Source: Pampus argenteus
Taxonomy: Eukaryota; Chordata; Actinopteri; Scombriformes; Stromateidae
Direction of reading: 5' to 3'
DNA length: 64,000 nucleotides
Assembly (NCBI GenBank): GCA_036937835.1
Contig: CM072866.1
Coordinates: 12,470,001-12,534,000, forward strand
A model generated the notes under the pieces. That model had not been told where the DNA came from and searched no databases. It worked only from the letters and a program-made list of their open reading frames with translations. Below, one piece after another: positions 37,701 to 47,000 of this stretch (the first letter of the stretch is position 1; every line of letters begins with the position of its first letter). The translations under genes were made by a program, and so were the position numbers.

Positions 37701-39195
37701 TTTCTTTGTGTACAATATACATTTCTACAAATAGTTTGCAGTTCAACATTGTCCTGAAGTAAAACAGATTTTTTGGTAACTACCACCCCTCCCTCCCTCC
37801 CTCCCTCCCTGCCATCTTACATTCATGCTGCTCGTAGGGTGGATAATGAATTCGGACTGAGATTAGGATGAAGAAAATGAACAAGGGCCAGATAATCTCA
37901 ATCAGCAGCTGGATCTAAGAAAGGAAGACAAAAGGATGATGACAGATGTTAATCAAGCAAGGCTTTATACTCTTGTTGCACAAAACACATGCAAAAGATG
38001 AGTTAATCACTCCAAAACAGTGACAAGTTATTCTTTGTGCTTAATTGTTACTGTATTTCTGCAGTTCAACTACAGTAATCTTTACTGCTTTAGAATAAAA
38101 ATATACATCCTCATGAATAGTCTGTCCTTAAACAGTAATCACACTATGAGTATTGAGTAAAGTATATGGGTTAATAAGGGGAGAGATGAGGAGAGGTTTA
38201 AAGGACTATGGGTTTGCCCATCTGGCCCATATGGCTTCGGTGCTTCAGCTGTCTGCGTCTCAGCCTTAACCAGCATGGCAGACGCGCAGTGTGGGGATAA
38301 AGAATAAAGACTCTCTTAGAAAAGGCACTGTATCCCTTTGTTGAAGATAACTAGGCTGAAAGTCAAGCAACTGCAGCCGTCACTTCACTTTGATGAGCAC
38401 TTTCTGCTTGATGGACAAATGGCTTAATTGTATGCAAATCAGACTCCTCATTCAAACATAAAGAGACACTATAAGAACAAAGAGACACTATACGACATCC
38501 ATGAACTGAATTTGCTTTACATAACTTTGAGTGTGTGGGCATCAACCAGCACAAAATGGTGACTGGAAAATGGATCTGTCATGTCAATGTGTCATCATCA
38601 CATCTTTGACTGAGTCACACCACTCAGTAAACTGTAGTGTTTCTCTGTCCAAGAGGCTCGGAGGAGAATGACATCATTTCTATTGTTGTGGATTGTGTAT
38701 GCATTAGAACAATGTATATTCATGAATAAAAACTTAAACTTCTTTGTAAAGCATTTATGACTAGTCAGGCGGTACTGGAAAAATCCTTTTCTTAAAAGTC
38801 GACCCACAGAAAAATGTGACACAGATAAAGGATTCACAGGAAATCCTACAAGAGAAAAGATACTCTTCCATTTTGATTTGCAGTCTTTTTGTGTTGACAT
38901 ACCTAAGAAAAATACTCCATATACATATTAATATTAAATTTATATGTATATGGTTTCTCTGAATACCATAAACAACAGAAATAAACTACATCCAACTGTA
39001 AGATTTGTAAGGGATAGAAGGACATTTTAAATAAACAATTAAAAGATAAAACAACCCAAATAAATAATTGCACTGTGTACTCATCCAGTCCATTGTTCTT
39101 ATGAGTCAGTAAATAGAAGAACTACTTACAGTCTGTCTCCTTCGGTAGGTGAAGTTTTTCCAAAGCAGTAAACCCAGTTGAGTGGAGACTGCCAT
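9865..39195 (-). CDS. abca1: abca1, ATP-binding cassette transporter A1 (cholesterol/phospholipid exporter), complete CDS
   Basis: Full-size ABC transporter that moves cholesterol and phospholipid from the plasma membrane to lipid-poor apoA-I. Coding exons (2-49): 39130-39195 (ATG 39193-39195), 37821-37914, 36309-36450, 35921-36039, 32502-32623, 30585-30776, 29485-29574, 24543-24786, 24216-24355, 24016-24132, 22682-22879, 20812-21020, 20540-20716, 20220-20442, 19767-19988, 19472-19676, 19257-19370, 18964-19138, 18704-18835, 18460-18599, 18211-18348, 17815-18044, 17514-17586, 17194-17396, 16978-17029, 16713-16826, 16333-16481, 16084-16208, 15749-15847, 15382-15571, 15133-15227, 14980-15012, 14770-14875, 14405-14479, 13751-13920, 13465-13642, 13191-13306, 12963-13107, 12744-12867, 12507-12636, 12170-12353, 11764-11870, 11278-11419, 10948-11082, 10707-10810, 10489-10581, 10108-10351, 9865-10008. 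They sum to 6819 nt (2272 aa; human 2261). Both Walker A, signature and Walker B motifs are intact, as is the C-terminal VFVNFA motif. Ends in ESCV (human ESYV). Whether this is abca1a or abca1b is unresolved. Confidence 0.96.
12507..13920 (-). CDS. abca1: abca1 exons 36-41: second transmembrane domain
   Basis: Sub-block of abca1, residues about 1602-1888. Strongly conserved words are [59 protein letters not shown] and [20 protein letters not shown]. Exon lengths 170, 178, 116, 145, 124 and 130 nt follow the vertebrate pattern. Confidence 0.93.
14405..16481 (-). CDS. abca1: abca1 exons 28-35: TM7 and second extracellular domain
   Basis: Sub-block of abca1, residues about 1311-1601. Exon 28 has the pre-TM7 stretch QQFVALLWKRFLYARRSRKG, and exon 29 has TM7 ([20 protein letters not shown]). 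Exons 30-35 form ECD2, with LCECSCNGRKRMLPECPAGA in exon 31, a 33-nt micro-exon at 14980-15012 (LKNKIWVNEFR), and the FSLGARSSQLL and QGLDTENNVK words. The micro-exon keeps frame and matches the human 33-nt exon. ECD2 has one cysteine more than I remember for human. Confidence 0.92.
16713..17586 (-). CDS. abca1: abca1 exons 24-27: regulatory linker
   Basis: Sub-block of abca1, residues about 1164-1310. It includes the serine-rich stretch SVSQSSSDAGLGS (exon 24), the regulatory segment GHELTYILPYQSAKDGAFVE (exon 25) and the acidic HQSCLKPFTEDDFDFNDSEG tail (exon 27). The last region corresponds to the PEST/calpain-sensitive segment described in human ABCA1. Exon 26 is one codon longer than the human exon I remember. 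Confidence 0.9.
17815..19138 (-). CDS. abca1: abca1 exons 19-23: nucleotide-binding domain 1
   Basis: Sub-block of abca1, residues about 892-1163. Walker A GHNGAGKTTT ends exon 19. The Q-loop region CPQHNVLF is in exon 20. The signature LSGGMQRKLS spans exons 21-22, Walker B VVILDEPTAGVDP is in exon 22, and the H-loop STHHMDEAD opens exon 23. The dicysteine GKLCCVGSS, palmitoylated in human ABCA1, is kept in exon 23. All catalytic residues look intact. Confidence 0.94.
19257..20442 (-). CDS. abca1: abca1 exons 15-18: first transmembrane domain
   Basis: Sub-block of abca1, residues about 637-891. It holds the membrane helices of TMD1 with words such as SRSMPLFMTLAWMYSVA, KEARLKETMRIMGL (the cytosolic coupling region), [20 protein letters not shown] and MTWYIEAVFPGQYG. 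Exon lengths (223, 222, 205 and 114 nt) match my memory of the human exons, which supports the splice choices. Confidence 0.93.
20540..39195 (-). CDS. abca1: abca1 exons 2-14: N-terminal TM1 and first large extracellular domain
   Basis: Sub-block of abca1, residues 1 to about 636. Exon 2 encodes the cytosolic start (MAVSTQLGLLLWKNFTYRRRQ) and exon 3 encodes TM1 (IIWPLFIFFILISVRIHYPP). Exons 4-14 give the first extracellular domain, recognisable by CHFPNKAMPSAGTLPWVQG (exon 4), [20 protein letters not shown] (exon 9) and YKIRMDIDNVERTNKIKD (exon 13). Exons 5-8 are the least conserved: exon 7 is 192 nt and exon 8 is 90 nt, against my memory of 177 and 93 in human. The cysteines at human positions 3 and 23 are absent (Val and Ile here). 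Introns 1, 5, 7, 8, 11 and 12 in this block are long; the rest of the gene is compact. Confidence 0.93.
21021..22681. other. abca1 intron 12
   Basis: No exon recognised. It contains a short TA-rich run at about 22063-22088. Nothing else stands out. Confidence 0.5.
22880..24015. other. abca1 intron 11
   Basis: No exon, repeat family or strong motif recognised. Confidence 0.5.
26395..26410. promoter_or_regulatory. DR4-like element in abca1 intron 8 (copy a)
   Basis: AGGTTACTATCGGTCG matches the human ABCA1 element at 15 of 16 positions, differing only at the last base of the second half-site. Confidence 0.45.
27298..27313. promoter_or_regulatory. DR4-like element in abca1 intron 8 (copy b)
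   Basis: AGGTTACTAAAGTTCA: half-sites AGGTTA and AGTTCA spaced by 4 nt. Confidence 0.4.
27413..27428. promoter_or_regulatory. Weak DR4-like element in abca1 intron 8 (copy c)
   Basis: AGGTTACTTGAGTCCA: first half-site good, second (AGTCCA) weak. Confidence 0.2.
27664..27679. promoter_or_regulatory. Weak DR4-like element in abca1 intron 8 (copy d)
   Basis: AGGTTACTAAAGTTTA differs from copy b by one base, in the second half-site. Confidence 0.2.
27869..27884. promoter_or_regulatory. DR4-like element in abca1 intron 8 (copy e)
   Basis: AGGTTATTGGAGTTCA: two good half-sites at 4-nt spacing, same orientation as copies a-d. Confidence 0.4.
29676..29742. repeat. Perfect 31-bp inverted repeat with 5-nt loop
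   Basis: The left arm 29676-29706 and right arm 29712-29742 are exact reverse complements, with loop GTGCT at 29707-29711. It sits in abca1 intron 7, about 100 bp upstream of exon 8 in gene sense. Either strand would fold into a perfect 31-bp hairpin. Confidence 0.95.
30777..32501. other. abca1 intron 6
   Basis: No exon recognised. It contains a (GT)n microsatellite at about 31755-31788. Confidence 0.5.
31755..31788. repeat. (GT)n microsatellite
   Basis: Near-perfect GT dinucleotide run in abca1 intron 6. Confidence 0.9.
32624..35920. other. abca1 intron 5
   Basis: No exon recognised. It holds a short CA-rich run near 33030-33053 and pyrimidine-rich stretches near 33120-33165 and 33460-33520. 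Confidence 0.5.
36451..37820. other. abca1 intron 3
   Basis: No exon recognised. Its gene-sense beginning carries the (GGGA)n tract at 37786-37810. Confidence 0.5.
37786..37810 (-). repeat. (GGGA)n tract just inside intron 3 of abca1, potential G-quadruplex
   Basis: The plus strand has six C-runs of three or four separated by single T. In gene sense this is six G-runs with one-nt loops, beginning about 12 nt after the exon 3 donor. Confidence 0.85.
37915..39129. other. abca1 intron 2
   Basis: No exon or repeat family recognised. Confidence 0.5.
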
Positions 39196-39238
39196 TTTGC
39201 CGTCTTTCCAACCTCACTGAGGACGCTCCAGCTCCTCA
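39196..39238 (-). other. abca1: abca1 5'UTR part in exon 2
   Basis: Sequence between the splice acceptor (CACAG in gene sense) and the ATG. The start context is AAAATGG, a good Kozak match with G at +4. Confidence 0.8.
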
Positions 39239-42200
39239 CTGTGAACCCAACAAGACAAAGAAAGACATTCAGCCCGTCAACAGGTCAACCAAAAGTTCAC
39301 AAAGCCACCAAATGATACTTTCTTCACTGTAAAGCAGCTACAGATTAGACAGTTGGAAAACTAAGCCTCTAATGTCCAACTTTTTTCCCATGAGAATAAG
39401 ATGTTTGCAAAAAATTAAACTTCCAAATACACTGACGCACAAACTTAATGTGAAAACAGAACATAAAGTTATTACATCAACAAACTATGACAATGGCTTG
39501 GGATCATATCAAATTAAAAGATACCTTTTCATAAACAGAATACTGTAACAAAAGCAAACAGGAACACACCAAGTATGGTCAGGCTGGTATTTAACAGTAG
39601 TTCATCTATCAACTAAATATATTGTCACAGGACAGAATGAATAAATAGTAACAAAAAAAACCCCAATCATATTAACAGATTCACCTATCAATCAAGTCTG
39701 TTCCACTCTGAAATGCAGACCAGCCAAATATACAGCAACACTCAACAGCAAATGAAGTCGACTGATCATTGAGGAAGGCTGTTAACTGATTTGCAGATTT
39801 TTCAGGTCCACTTGATGTAGACTCATCTGTCCAAAGGTCAGGCTACAGTTTAACTGGGAGGATGAGTGGGTGGTAGGCTGTTTGAATGTGGTGAAAGTTG
39901 TTGGTAGACCTTTTATCATTACAATTTTCACCTTGTTAACACCTCAGTGTCACAAACACACACACACACACACAATACTACATTTGATGTAAATGTTAAA
40001 GAAAAACATCACTCTAGCTTCACATTATCTAAACAAAATGAGCCACTGATTTAACAGCCTTAAGGTGAAGTAATGTGATAAATAGATTTTATGGACAGAC
40101 TTTTACTCTTTTCTTTTTATTAGACAATGGCATTTGTCAGACTTACTAAATGACGTGATTAATTCCATATGGAAACAGTGTTGGGTTGTACACTATTTCA
40201 TGGGTATTTATTTGTTTTTTTTCTATTTGTAGATTCAAAAGTCATTGGCCTTGTACTCAGACCTGTTTTGTGCAACACACACTGATCAGACCACCAAGTG
40301 AATCCTTGAATTCCAGGGAGGAGAAATATATTTTAAATACTTACTGTATTGTAATTTTATGGTTATGAGTTTCTTTGTTCACAAGGCTTACTTTCTTATT
40401 TGGATAATTAAGAAGCCTAAATGTGAGCTGTCACCATTTGATGTTTAACTCAGCTAATTTTAAAATCCTGCTTTATTAGACAGTCACCTACTCGTTGAGC
40501 TAAAACAACGTCAACCAGCCAGACTGAGATACTTAACTTCTCTATTACGGTCACCATGGTTTGCAATATTTGATGAAAATATACATACTAGCTAGTACTG
40601 TAGTTCTAGTCTTGGAACAAATGTATGCAATCAGTTCTAGCGCTGCATTATTTGCAACATTTACATAGCTCAAAGCTGATCATGGCTACCATAATAGCCA
40701 TTCTCATAGTCACACAGAGGTAATTAACATAAATAGTCTCTGGGTAGATCCTTAACTAAATTTCATGCAATATTTTGATCAAGTTTGTTTACTTGGGAGT
40801 TGAATTTGGACTTTCTTTCCTGGAAGGCTCAAGGCGACCCTGTTTACATATCCTTTATACAGAATAAAGCTGATTGGAGGGAATACAGCACAACAATGTC
40901 AAGGACACAATAATCAGATTGATCAAAGTGAAGCTTATTTATACCGTCAATGCTCGAATGTATGCCATTTAGTATTAATTGTATTTTATCTCTGAGGATG
41001 AACATTTTTTTCATAGAATATGCTTACTATAAAACTCCTGAAATTACTTACTTATAACGGACTTTTTCCAAAGTTGATTGCAAGTGGCTGTATCGAGTAA
41101 AGCCACTGGAATGTATGAAATGTCGCAATAAAAACCAACAGGAACTTTTGATCAACAAACAACACAGTGACCCATGTACAATATCTGCTGTACTGATACA
41201 TCTGTTTTATCTATGAAACTAGATTTAATGACACGACTCACTGCATATCCAACCTTGTGAGATAGTGTAAAATACCTGCTGGTGACCTACTGAAATACAC
41301 ATAACTCAAATAGATACTCTTTGACACTATCAAGTTAAATACAACATTGCAAAAGCAGATTAGGTAACAATAGGTGATTTAACAAGGACCCTAGAAATCA
41401 CATCATTGCCATTATTTCTATGATCTTAAAGACAGAAACATCATCAAAACTAACCTTTTCTTATAAAACAACACATTTCTACTAAAATATCCCTTCCAGG
41501 CATGTTTTAAGATGTATGTAAACACTCAACTTTGAATAATAATTTGTGTCTGATATGTTTTTTCCACAAAAAAAGTTGAATTATCTTGTCATCCCTAAAA
41601 CAAGATCTATTCATTCTACTTCATTAAAAAAAATCCTGAATCAAGAAGGTGTGTAAATATATTTCATCTCAAAAATGTAACTACACAAGATGCCTCCTAC
41701 TTCACTGAAGTCCATTCTCAGTGTTTCCACATCACACTTATGTAAATTAAATATTGAACCACAATTGGCTTTCAAACTAATTTGTGATGTTACAAACATG
41801 CTCATTAAAATCTGATTTTCAATGACCACGAGGAGAAACTTTCCACTTTGAACAGATGAATATGAAAACATCCTCCTAGTAGTAAATTCTGCACACAAAA
41901 TTGTGCACAGTGAAGTTCATTCAACATTTAACTGTAAGAACAAGAAGCAAAACACATATTAGATGGGGGGCTTTAAATTAATGTATTCCACTACACTGCA
42001 GAAATCCTAAGGAAAGGTAGTAAAAAACACGACCTATATTTACATACTGTGGTCTACATTGATGCTGTATATGCGAGTGGACTAACATGTATACATTTTC
42101 ACCTTCACTACATTCGGCATATATTAAATTGATTTTTTTTCCCCTTTCTCTTGCTCATTTTTCTCCGCACTTTTGGCCATCAAATACTGACAGACATTTT

Positions 42201-43730
42201 GTCTCTATAACTAGTGTGGGAATCAGTATCTTAACATAACAAGGGCACTGTGTTTATTTCACATTCAAAGACTTGGCCTTCATCTAAATCACATCTGCTT
42301 TATTCTACTTTTCTGTGGTCATAAAATCAGAAAGATAAGCCCAATATGATGGCTCGAGACTTTGATGGGTTTAACATCCATTAACTATCTCGTTTTGGTT
42401 GAACAGTGAGATGGAAATGCATCATATGTTAAGATCAAAGGGGTTCTGTTGAGTATTGAGCAGCCCAAATGGTGCAGAGCCAGGGCGCCTCTAGTGGTCC
42501 CCACAAATATCTTCTTTTTTTTTAATACTTGTTTACCATCAATTCTCGCTCACGTGTTATAACACACTCATACAGGATTTTTTCCTCAGCTCCATTGTCT
42601 CCGATGTTATTTGAATACACTTGACGGATCATTCGGAAAACAATCCAGCACAGAAACAATTCAGAACGAAAAAGATGACAGGTTAGAGATATCGTCGATG
42701 CTGTGCATAAAAGGGATTTTTTTTCTTCTTTTGCAAACCACGAATGAAAACAGAAAACAAACGTCGACATTGCACCATCACGGCAGACATGCACATGAAT
42801 AAAAATACTAAAAACAAAGCATATTATTGCACTGACCTCTCACAATTTACTAAAAAACAAAATACTGAAAACCCATAAGAATGATAAACAGTCACTCTAA
42901 CCGAGTACAGTCAAAGCTTTTAAAATAACATATTTTGCATTGTAATGTAATGTCAACATTATGACAGATTGATAAAATTCATCGTCTGAGTTATTTATTG
43001 TGTTTCATTGTTCTATTGAACTGAGGTTACTGTCGGTCATTCAACACGTCAAGTTACCGAAAGTCAACTACAATTATTCATCAATTGGCTTTCAGCATAA
43101 AGGTCTAAAAATGTGACTTGGAAAATACACGCGAACAGCTACCGAAATATCATAATATAACCTATAAACTATAAAATAATAATGCTGTTGATTTAAATGG
43201 AAGAAAAATATAAGCGAGAAAGCGGATGTTTTTTATCATTCTCTTTGTCTTTTCTTGGGTTGGTATTTTATATCACATACAAACGTAATATTGCCTAATT
43301 GCCTAACCGGAAGCTCTTTGTTTTATTGTGGCTAACTTGACAGAAAGCCCGACTCATCACAGCAGACTGTCCGAGAGGATACGAAATACAATATAACAAC
43401 AAAAAAATCAGCAGCCACAATACTTGTCATTTTACCAAGTAATCAACATCAACTTGAACATATCACGTCCATTCAGCAAATCGCAATTCATGTCAAACTG
43501 TTCGATGGTTAAAAAAAACAAAAGACAACTTGGCCAACAATTGTCAGGCAAATTAGCATTCAAAACGACAATTATTTTGTTTTTAATCTTTGATCACATA
43601 AAGCCTAAAATATGAAAATAAAACGATATAAAAAATGTTTTAACTGTCACACGGTGCCATAAATCTCTTTGAAGAGCCAACAAAGAAACTCCCAAATCTC
43701 CGCAAAACTCAAAACAAACTCTTAACTTAC
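39239..43730. other. abca1 intron 1 (4.5 kb)
   Basis: No exon recognised. It contains a (CA)n run at about 39955-39974, poly-A/T tracts, and the DR4 element at 43024-43039. Confidence 0.5.
43024..43039 (-). promoter_or_regulatory. DR4 LXR-type element in abca1 intron 1
   Basis: The plus strand AGGTTACTGTCGGTCA differs from the human ABCA1 promoter element (AGGTTACTATCGGTCA) at one spacer base. It lies about 0.7 kb downstream of exon 1, in the same orientation as the promoter copy. Confidence 0.65.
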
Positions 43731-43867
43731 CGACCGTTATCCTGAAAGCTGCGAATATCCACTCTTTCTCTTGTCCAGAATAAAAAAAGAGAAAAGAAAA
43801 GACTCAATTAAACTGTACTCCTCTACAGTTGGGGTCCTCCGCTGCTCTACGTCTTGGTGTCTGACAA
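43731..43867 (-). other. abca1: abca1 non-coding exon 1 (5'UTR)
   Basis: The left edge is set by a donor (TCG|GTAAGT in gene sense). The right edge is estimated from a TATA box about 30 nt upstream. No ATG-led coding frame joins exon 2, as expected for ABCA1, where exon 1 is non-coding. The exact transcription start is not determined. Confidence 0.7.
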
Positions 43868-43892
43868 TGTGTTTTTTTTTTTCCTCCAGCAG

Positions 43893-43901
43893 CTTTTATA
43901 G
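43893..43901 (-). promoter_or_regulatory. TATA box of abca1
   Basis: Gene-sense CTATAAAAG lies about 50 nt downstream of the DR4 element. The human ABCA1 promoter also has CTATAAAAG downstream of its DR4 element. Confidence 0.8.
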
Positions 43902-43942
43902 CGCTGCTTGATGGGGAGCAGAGCAGAGGAGAGAAGAAGCAG

Positions 43943-43958
43943 AGGTAACTAACGGTCA
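43943..43958 (-). promoter_or_regulatory. DR4 LXR response element in abca1 promoter
   Basis: The plus strand reads AGGTAACTAACGGTCA: half-sites AGGTAA and CGGTCA with a 4-nt spacer. In gene sense TGACCGTTAGTTACCTCTGC matches 18 of 20 positions of the human ABCA1 element and its flank as I remember it. LXR/RXR binds this DR4 in mammals and drives sterol induction. Confidence 0.85.
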
Positions 43959-43974
43959 CCGTTTGTTGCTGCTC

Positions 43975-43984
43975 CCATATAAGG
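43975..43984. promoter_or_regulatory. Perfect CArG box (SRF-type)
   Basis: CCATATAAGG fits CC(A/T)6GG exactly and lies 16 bp upstream of the DR4 element in gene sense. SRF binding is inferred. Confidence 0.5.
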
Positions 43985-43988
43985 AGAG

Positions 43989-43994
43989 CACGTG
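43989..43994. promoter_or_regulatory. E-box CACGTG
   Basis: A perfect palindromic E-box lies 30 bp upstream of the DR4 element in gene sense. The human ABCA1 promoter also has an E-box upstream of its LXR element, though further away. Confidence 0.6.
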
Positions 43995-44040
43995 TGGAGT
44001 CAAAACATGTCTTAAAGGGCCAGCGACACCTCACAGACAC

Positions 44041-47000
44041 TAGTCAATTCACTGGGCTGCTTTTCAATTACCACCTCAAGAAAAATGTAGCAATATATAT
44101 AAAAAAACTACTACTACTACTATAACAACAACAACAGTAATAATAATAAACTTAATTTATAACCTAACTTTTTAAAATAAACGTATAAGTGCTTTGCATA
44201 GTTAAAACATTTAAGTACTTCCACAATCATGTAAAATCAGACAATTTAAGTAAAAAAAAGTATAAAAAGAAGTAAAAAAGAAGGTATAAAAAGGAAAAAA
44301 AACATATCTGTACGATTATATAACAATAAAAAGAACCGTAATAATAAAGCAGATACAACACATTGGAGATAAAAAATTGTGTACATTACATAAAAATGAT
44401 TTTAAAAAGAGATGTTTTAAGAGGTGATTTGAAAGATGTCAATGTCACAATATCACTGATTATGCAAGTTACTATTACTACTTATAATAATAATAATAAT
44501 AATACATTATCTTTATTAATAGCCTAGCTATAAAACTATAGTTTATAGTTAAATAGTATTATATTATATTATATTGTTTCAGTCAAGAGGCACTTTGCAT
44601 CAAATCAATCAATCAATCAATCAATCAAACTTTTATTGGTCAAACACTCTGTGTTTGTGTGTTTGCCCTGTGACAGAATGGCAACCAGGGTGAACCCTGC
44701 CTCTCGCCCAGCGTGTGCTGGGATAGGCTCTAGCCCTCCATGACCCTGAACAGGATAATCAGCTCAGAAAATAGATGGATGGACGTTAACTTGACATTGC
44801 TTCATTTACACTTGCTGCTTTCATCCAACAAACCTAAACTAAGACCGCAGCAGGACAAGCACACCAGGCAGTGTAGTCAGTGATGGTTGCAGCAACAACA
44901 GTAGCACAAACTGTATGTGCAACATTCACTGATTTAGATAAGAAGGTAGCATTCATTATTCCCAATACCTACTGTATAAATTGCTGTTGTCTACATAGAA
45001 ATATAATTTTTTCCATTATTAGACATTTTGCAAAACACCTGCAAACTTTTTTTTTGTTAATCAAGCTTGGTTGTTTATTTAACTTTTTTTACAGTGTCTG
45101 TCTGATCCAGAAATATTTGAATATTCTCTTCATTAATGTGTCCCACAGCTCCCACACTGACTGAGCATGGCCACTGGGTAACTACTGCTCTACTGTCCGG
45201 CGACAATTTGTCGAAGTACGACTATAAACACTTCATGTTATCAGACACCAACGTCTGGCTGCTTTATTTGTCTGCCTGCGTGACTGCCTGCCACCTACAT
45301 TAGATTACACAGAACTAAATGGTGATATGAGGGATCTTGCTTGCAGAAATTACAATAATAATAATTTTCTATTTTCCCTGTGCACAACTAACTTTCCTCA
45401 TGTTACACAATGCATGTTGATTATACATGCTTTACAGTCTGTCTCTAGTTAAAAAAAGTGTTTTGTTACTTTTTTGTTACTGCTTTATATGTCGTAAAAC
45501 ATGTCTGAAGGAGGTCTTTAAGTCAAAAAGAGCAGCTATTCTCCTTAACTATAATCCTATTTGTTTATCGGTTAGCATTTGGTGAGGCTGCAGGAACCTG
45601 GTGTACTAGTCCAGGCTTACTAATGTACAAAGAACATGACAACCATCTGGCAGTGATTATCTGCCCTCATCTGCCTCCACTGTCTTTTTATTATGCTCTC
45701 TTTGCTTGAGGGAGCAATTACTTTAAATGTAAAACAGGAGATAGTTGACAGCTAAATCTTTCTTTTACCTCAGTGCTTCTACTCTCTTCTAGTTGTTTTT
45801 TTTAACGTAGTGTGTATGATCCTGTCCTCCAATGACACTGAACATATTTTCCTGCCTTGTTTTTCTTCAAGAAAGATTTTTTTTTCTCAACAACCTCAAA
45901 CATAAACTAAAATGATTCTAAAAGTATCTAACAAGAGTGTTAATTGTTCCACCTGCAAACCTCAAAGCTCACGGTGTCTGATGTATTGCAACGTTTGCAA
46001 AAACAAAGTCTTGACTGACAAGACGTGTCATTACTCGTTGATCTTGGAAGTTTCAACTGACTTTGCTTCAGGACATAAGTGAACATGGTTATCCCCACTA
46101 TGTTTGGTACAGTAAGTCTGGTAGCTGAAACAGGATGAAACAAAGTGTTGGAAAAGTTAAACAGGGGTTCTCTAGAGATGTTTTTCCCCCTCTGAGGATA
46201 GGGGATGTCTCATTAAAACAGGATCCTCAATCATAGAGATTATTCATTTAATCCATCAAAGAAGCTCTAGAACTGTCTGCATTGATGAAGATGGATAATA
46301 ATCATCCAAGATGACTGAATAACTCATTTTTCATCTGAAGAATTCAGGGTAACTGAGGATTATTGAAGCTGTTGTCATTTTCAAGGTTGCTGAAATGTAT
46401 GAACTTGCAAAGAATTACTAATAGAAAAATGGCTAAACATTACTTTGACTGAAATTTACTTGAATTCATACAGACAAAAACTTTATAAAACCTTTTTCTG
46501 AGAGATTATTTTTTTATGTTTATAAAACAATATTTTGTATTAGATGTAGTTCACTAGAATTATTTTTATATAATCATTCTGTCTTTTCACATTTAGACTA
46601 AATTAATTAAATCGAAACTCTTTTTTTTAATCATTAAGGATCAAATCAGAACAATGCAATACTTCACTGAATCCTACAAGAAAACAATTTTTTTCCTTTC
46701 CTTCAGAAGGGCAGAGTTTACTGTCAGCTACAGAACAGCTCCCCGGAGACAACATCTAATCATTGTCTTGTTTTGGGACATTTGAGGACATTTGGGTTGC
46801 AAAAACACAAAACTGACCTAAACTCCCACGGCAGATTCTGAATATAGTGTACATGAAAAGACATCCACCCCTGCCCAGTTCAGGAGATTTAGAATAACTG
46901 CAACAAAAGTCAATTTCATTTAATTATATTTAAGGAATTAAGAAAATCTTTGGCTATAAAGTGTGTTTAAATTAGAAGAATCTGTCTTTTTTTTGCAGAG

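Noticed and set aside
39276..39293. AGGTCA and AGTTCA pair in intron 1
   Set aside because: The spacing is six, not four, and there is no second line of support.
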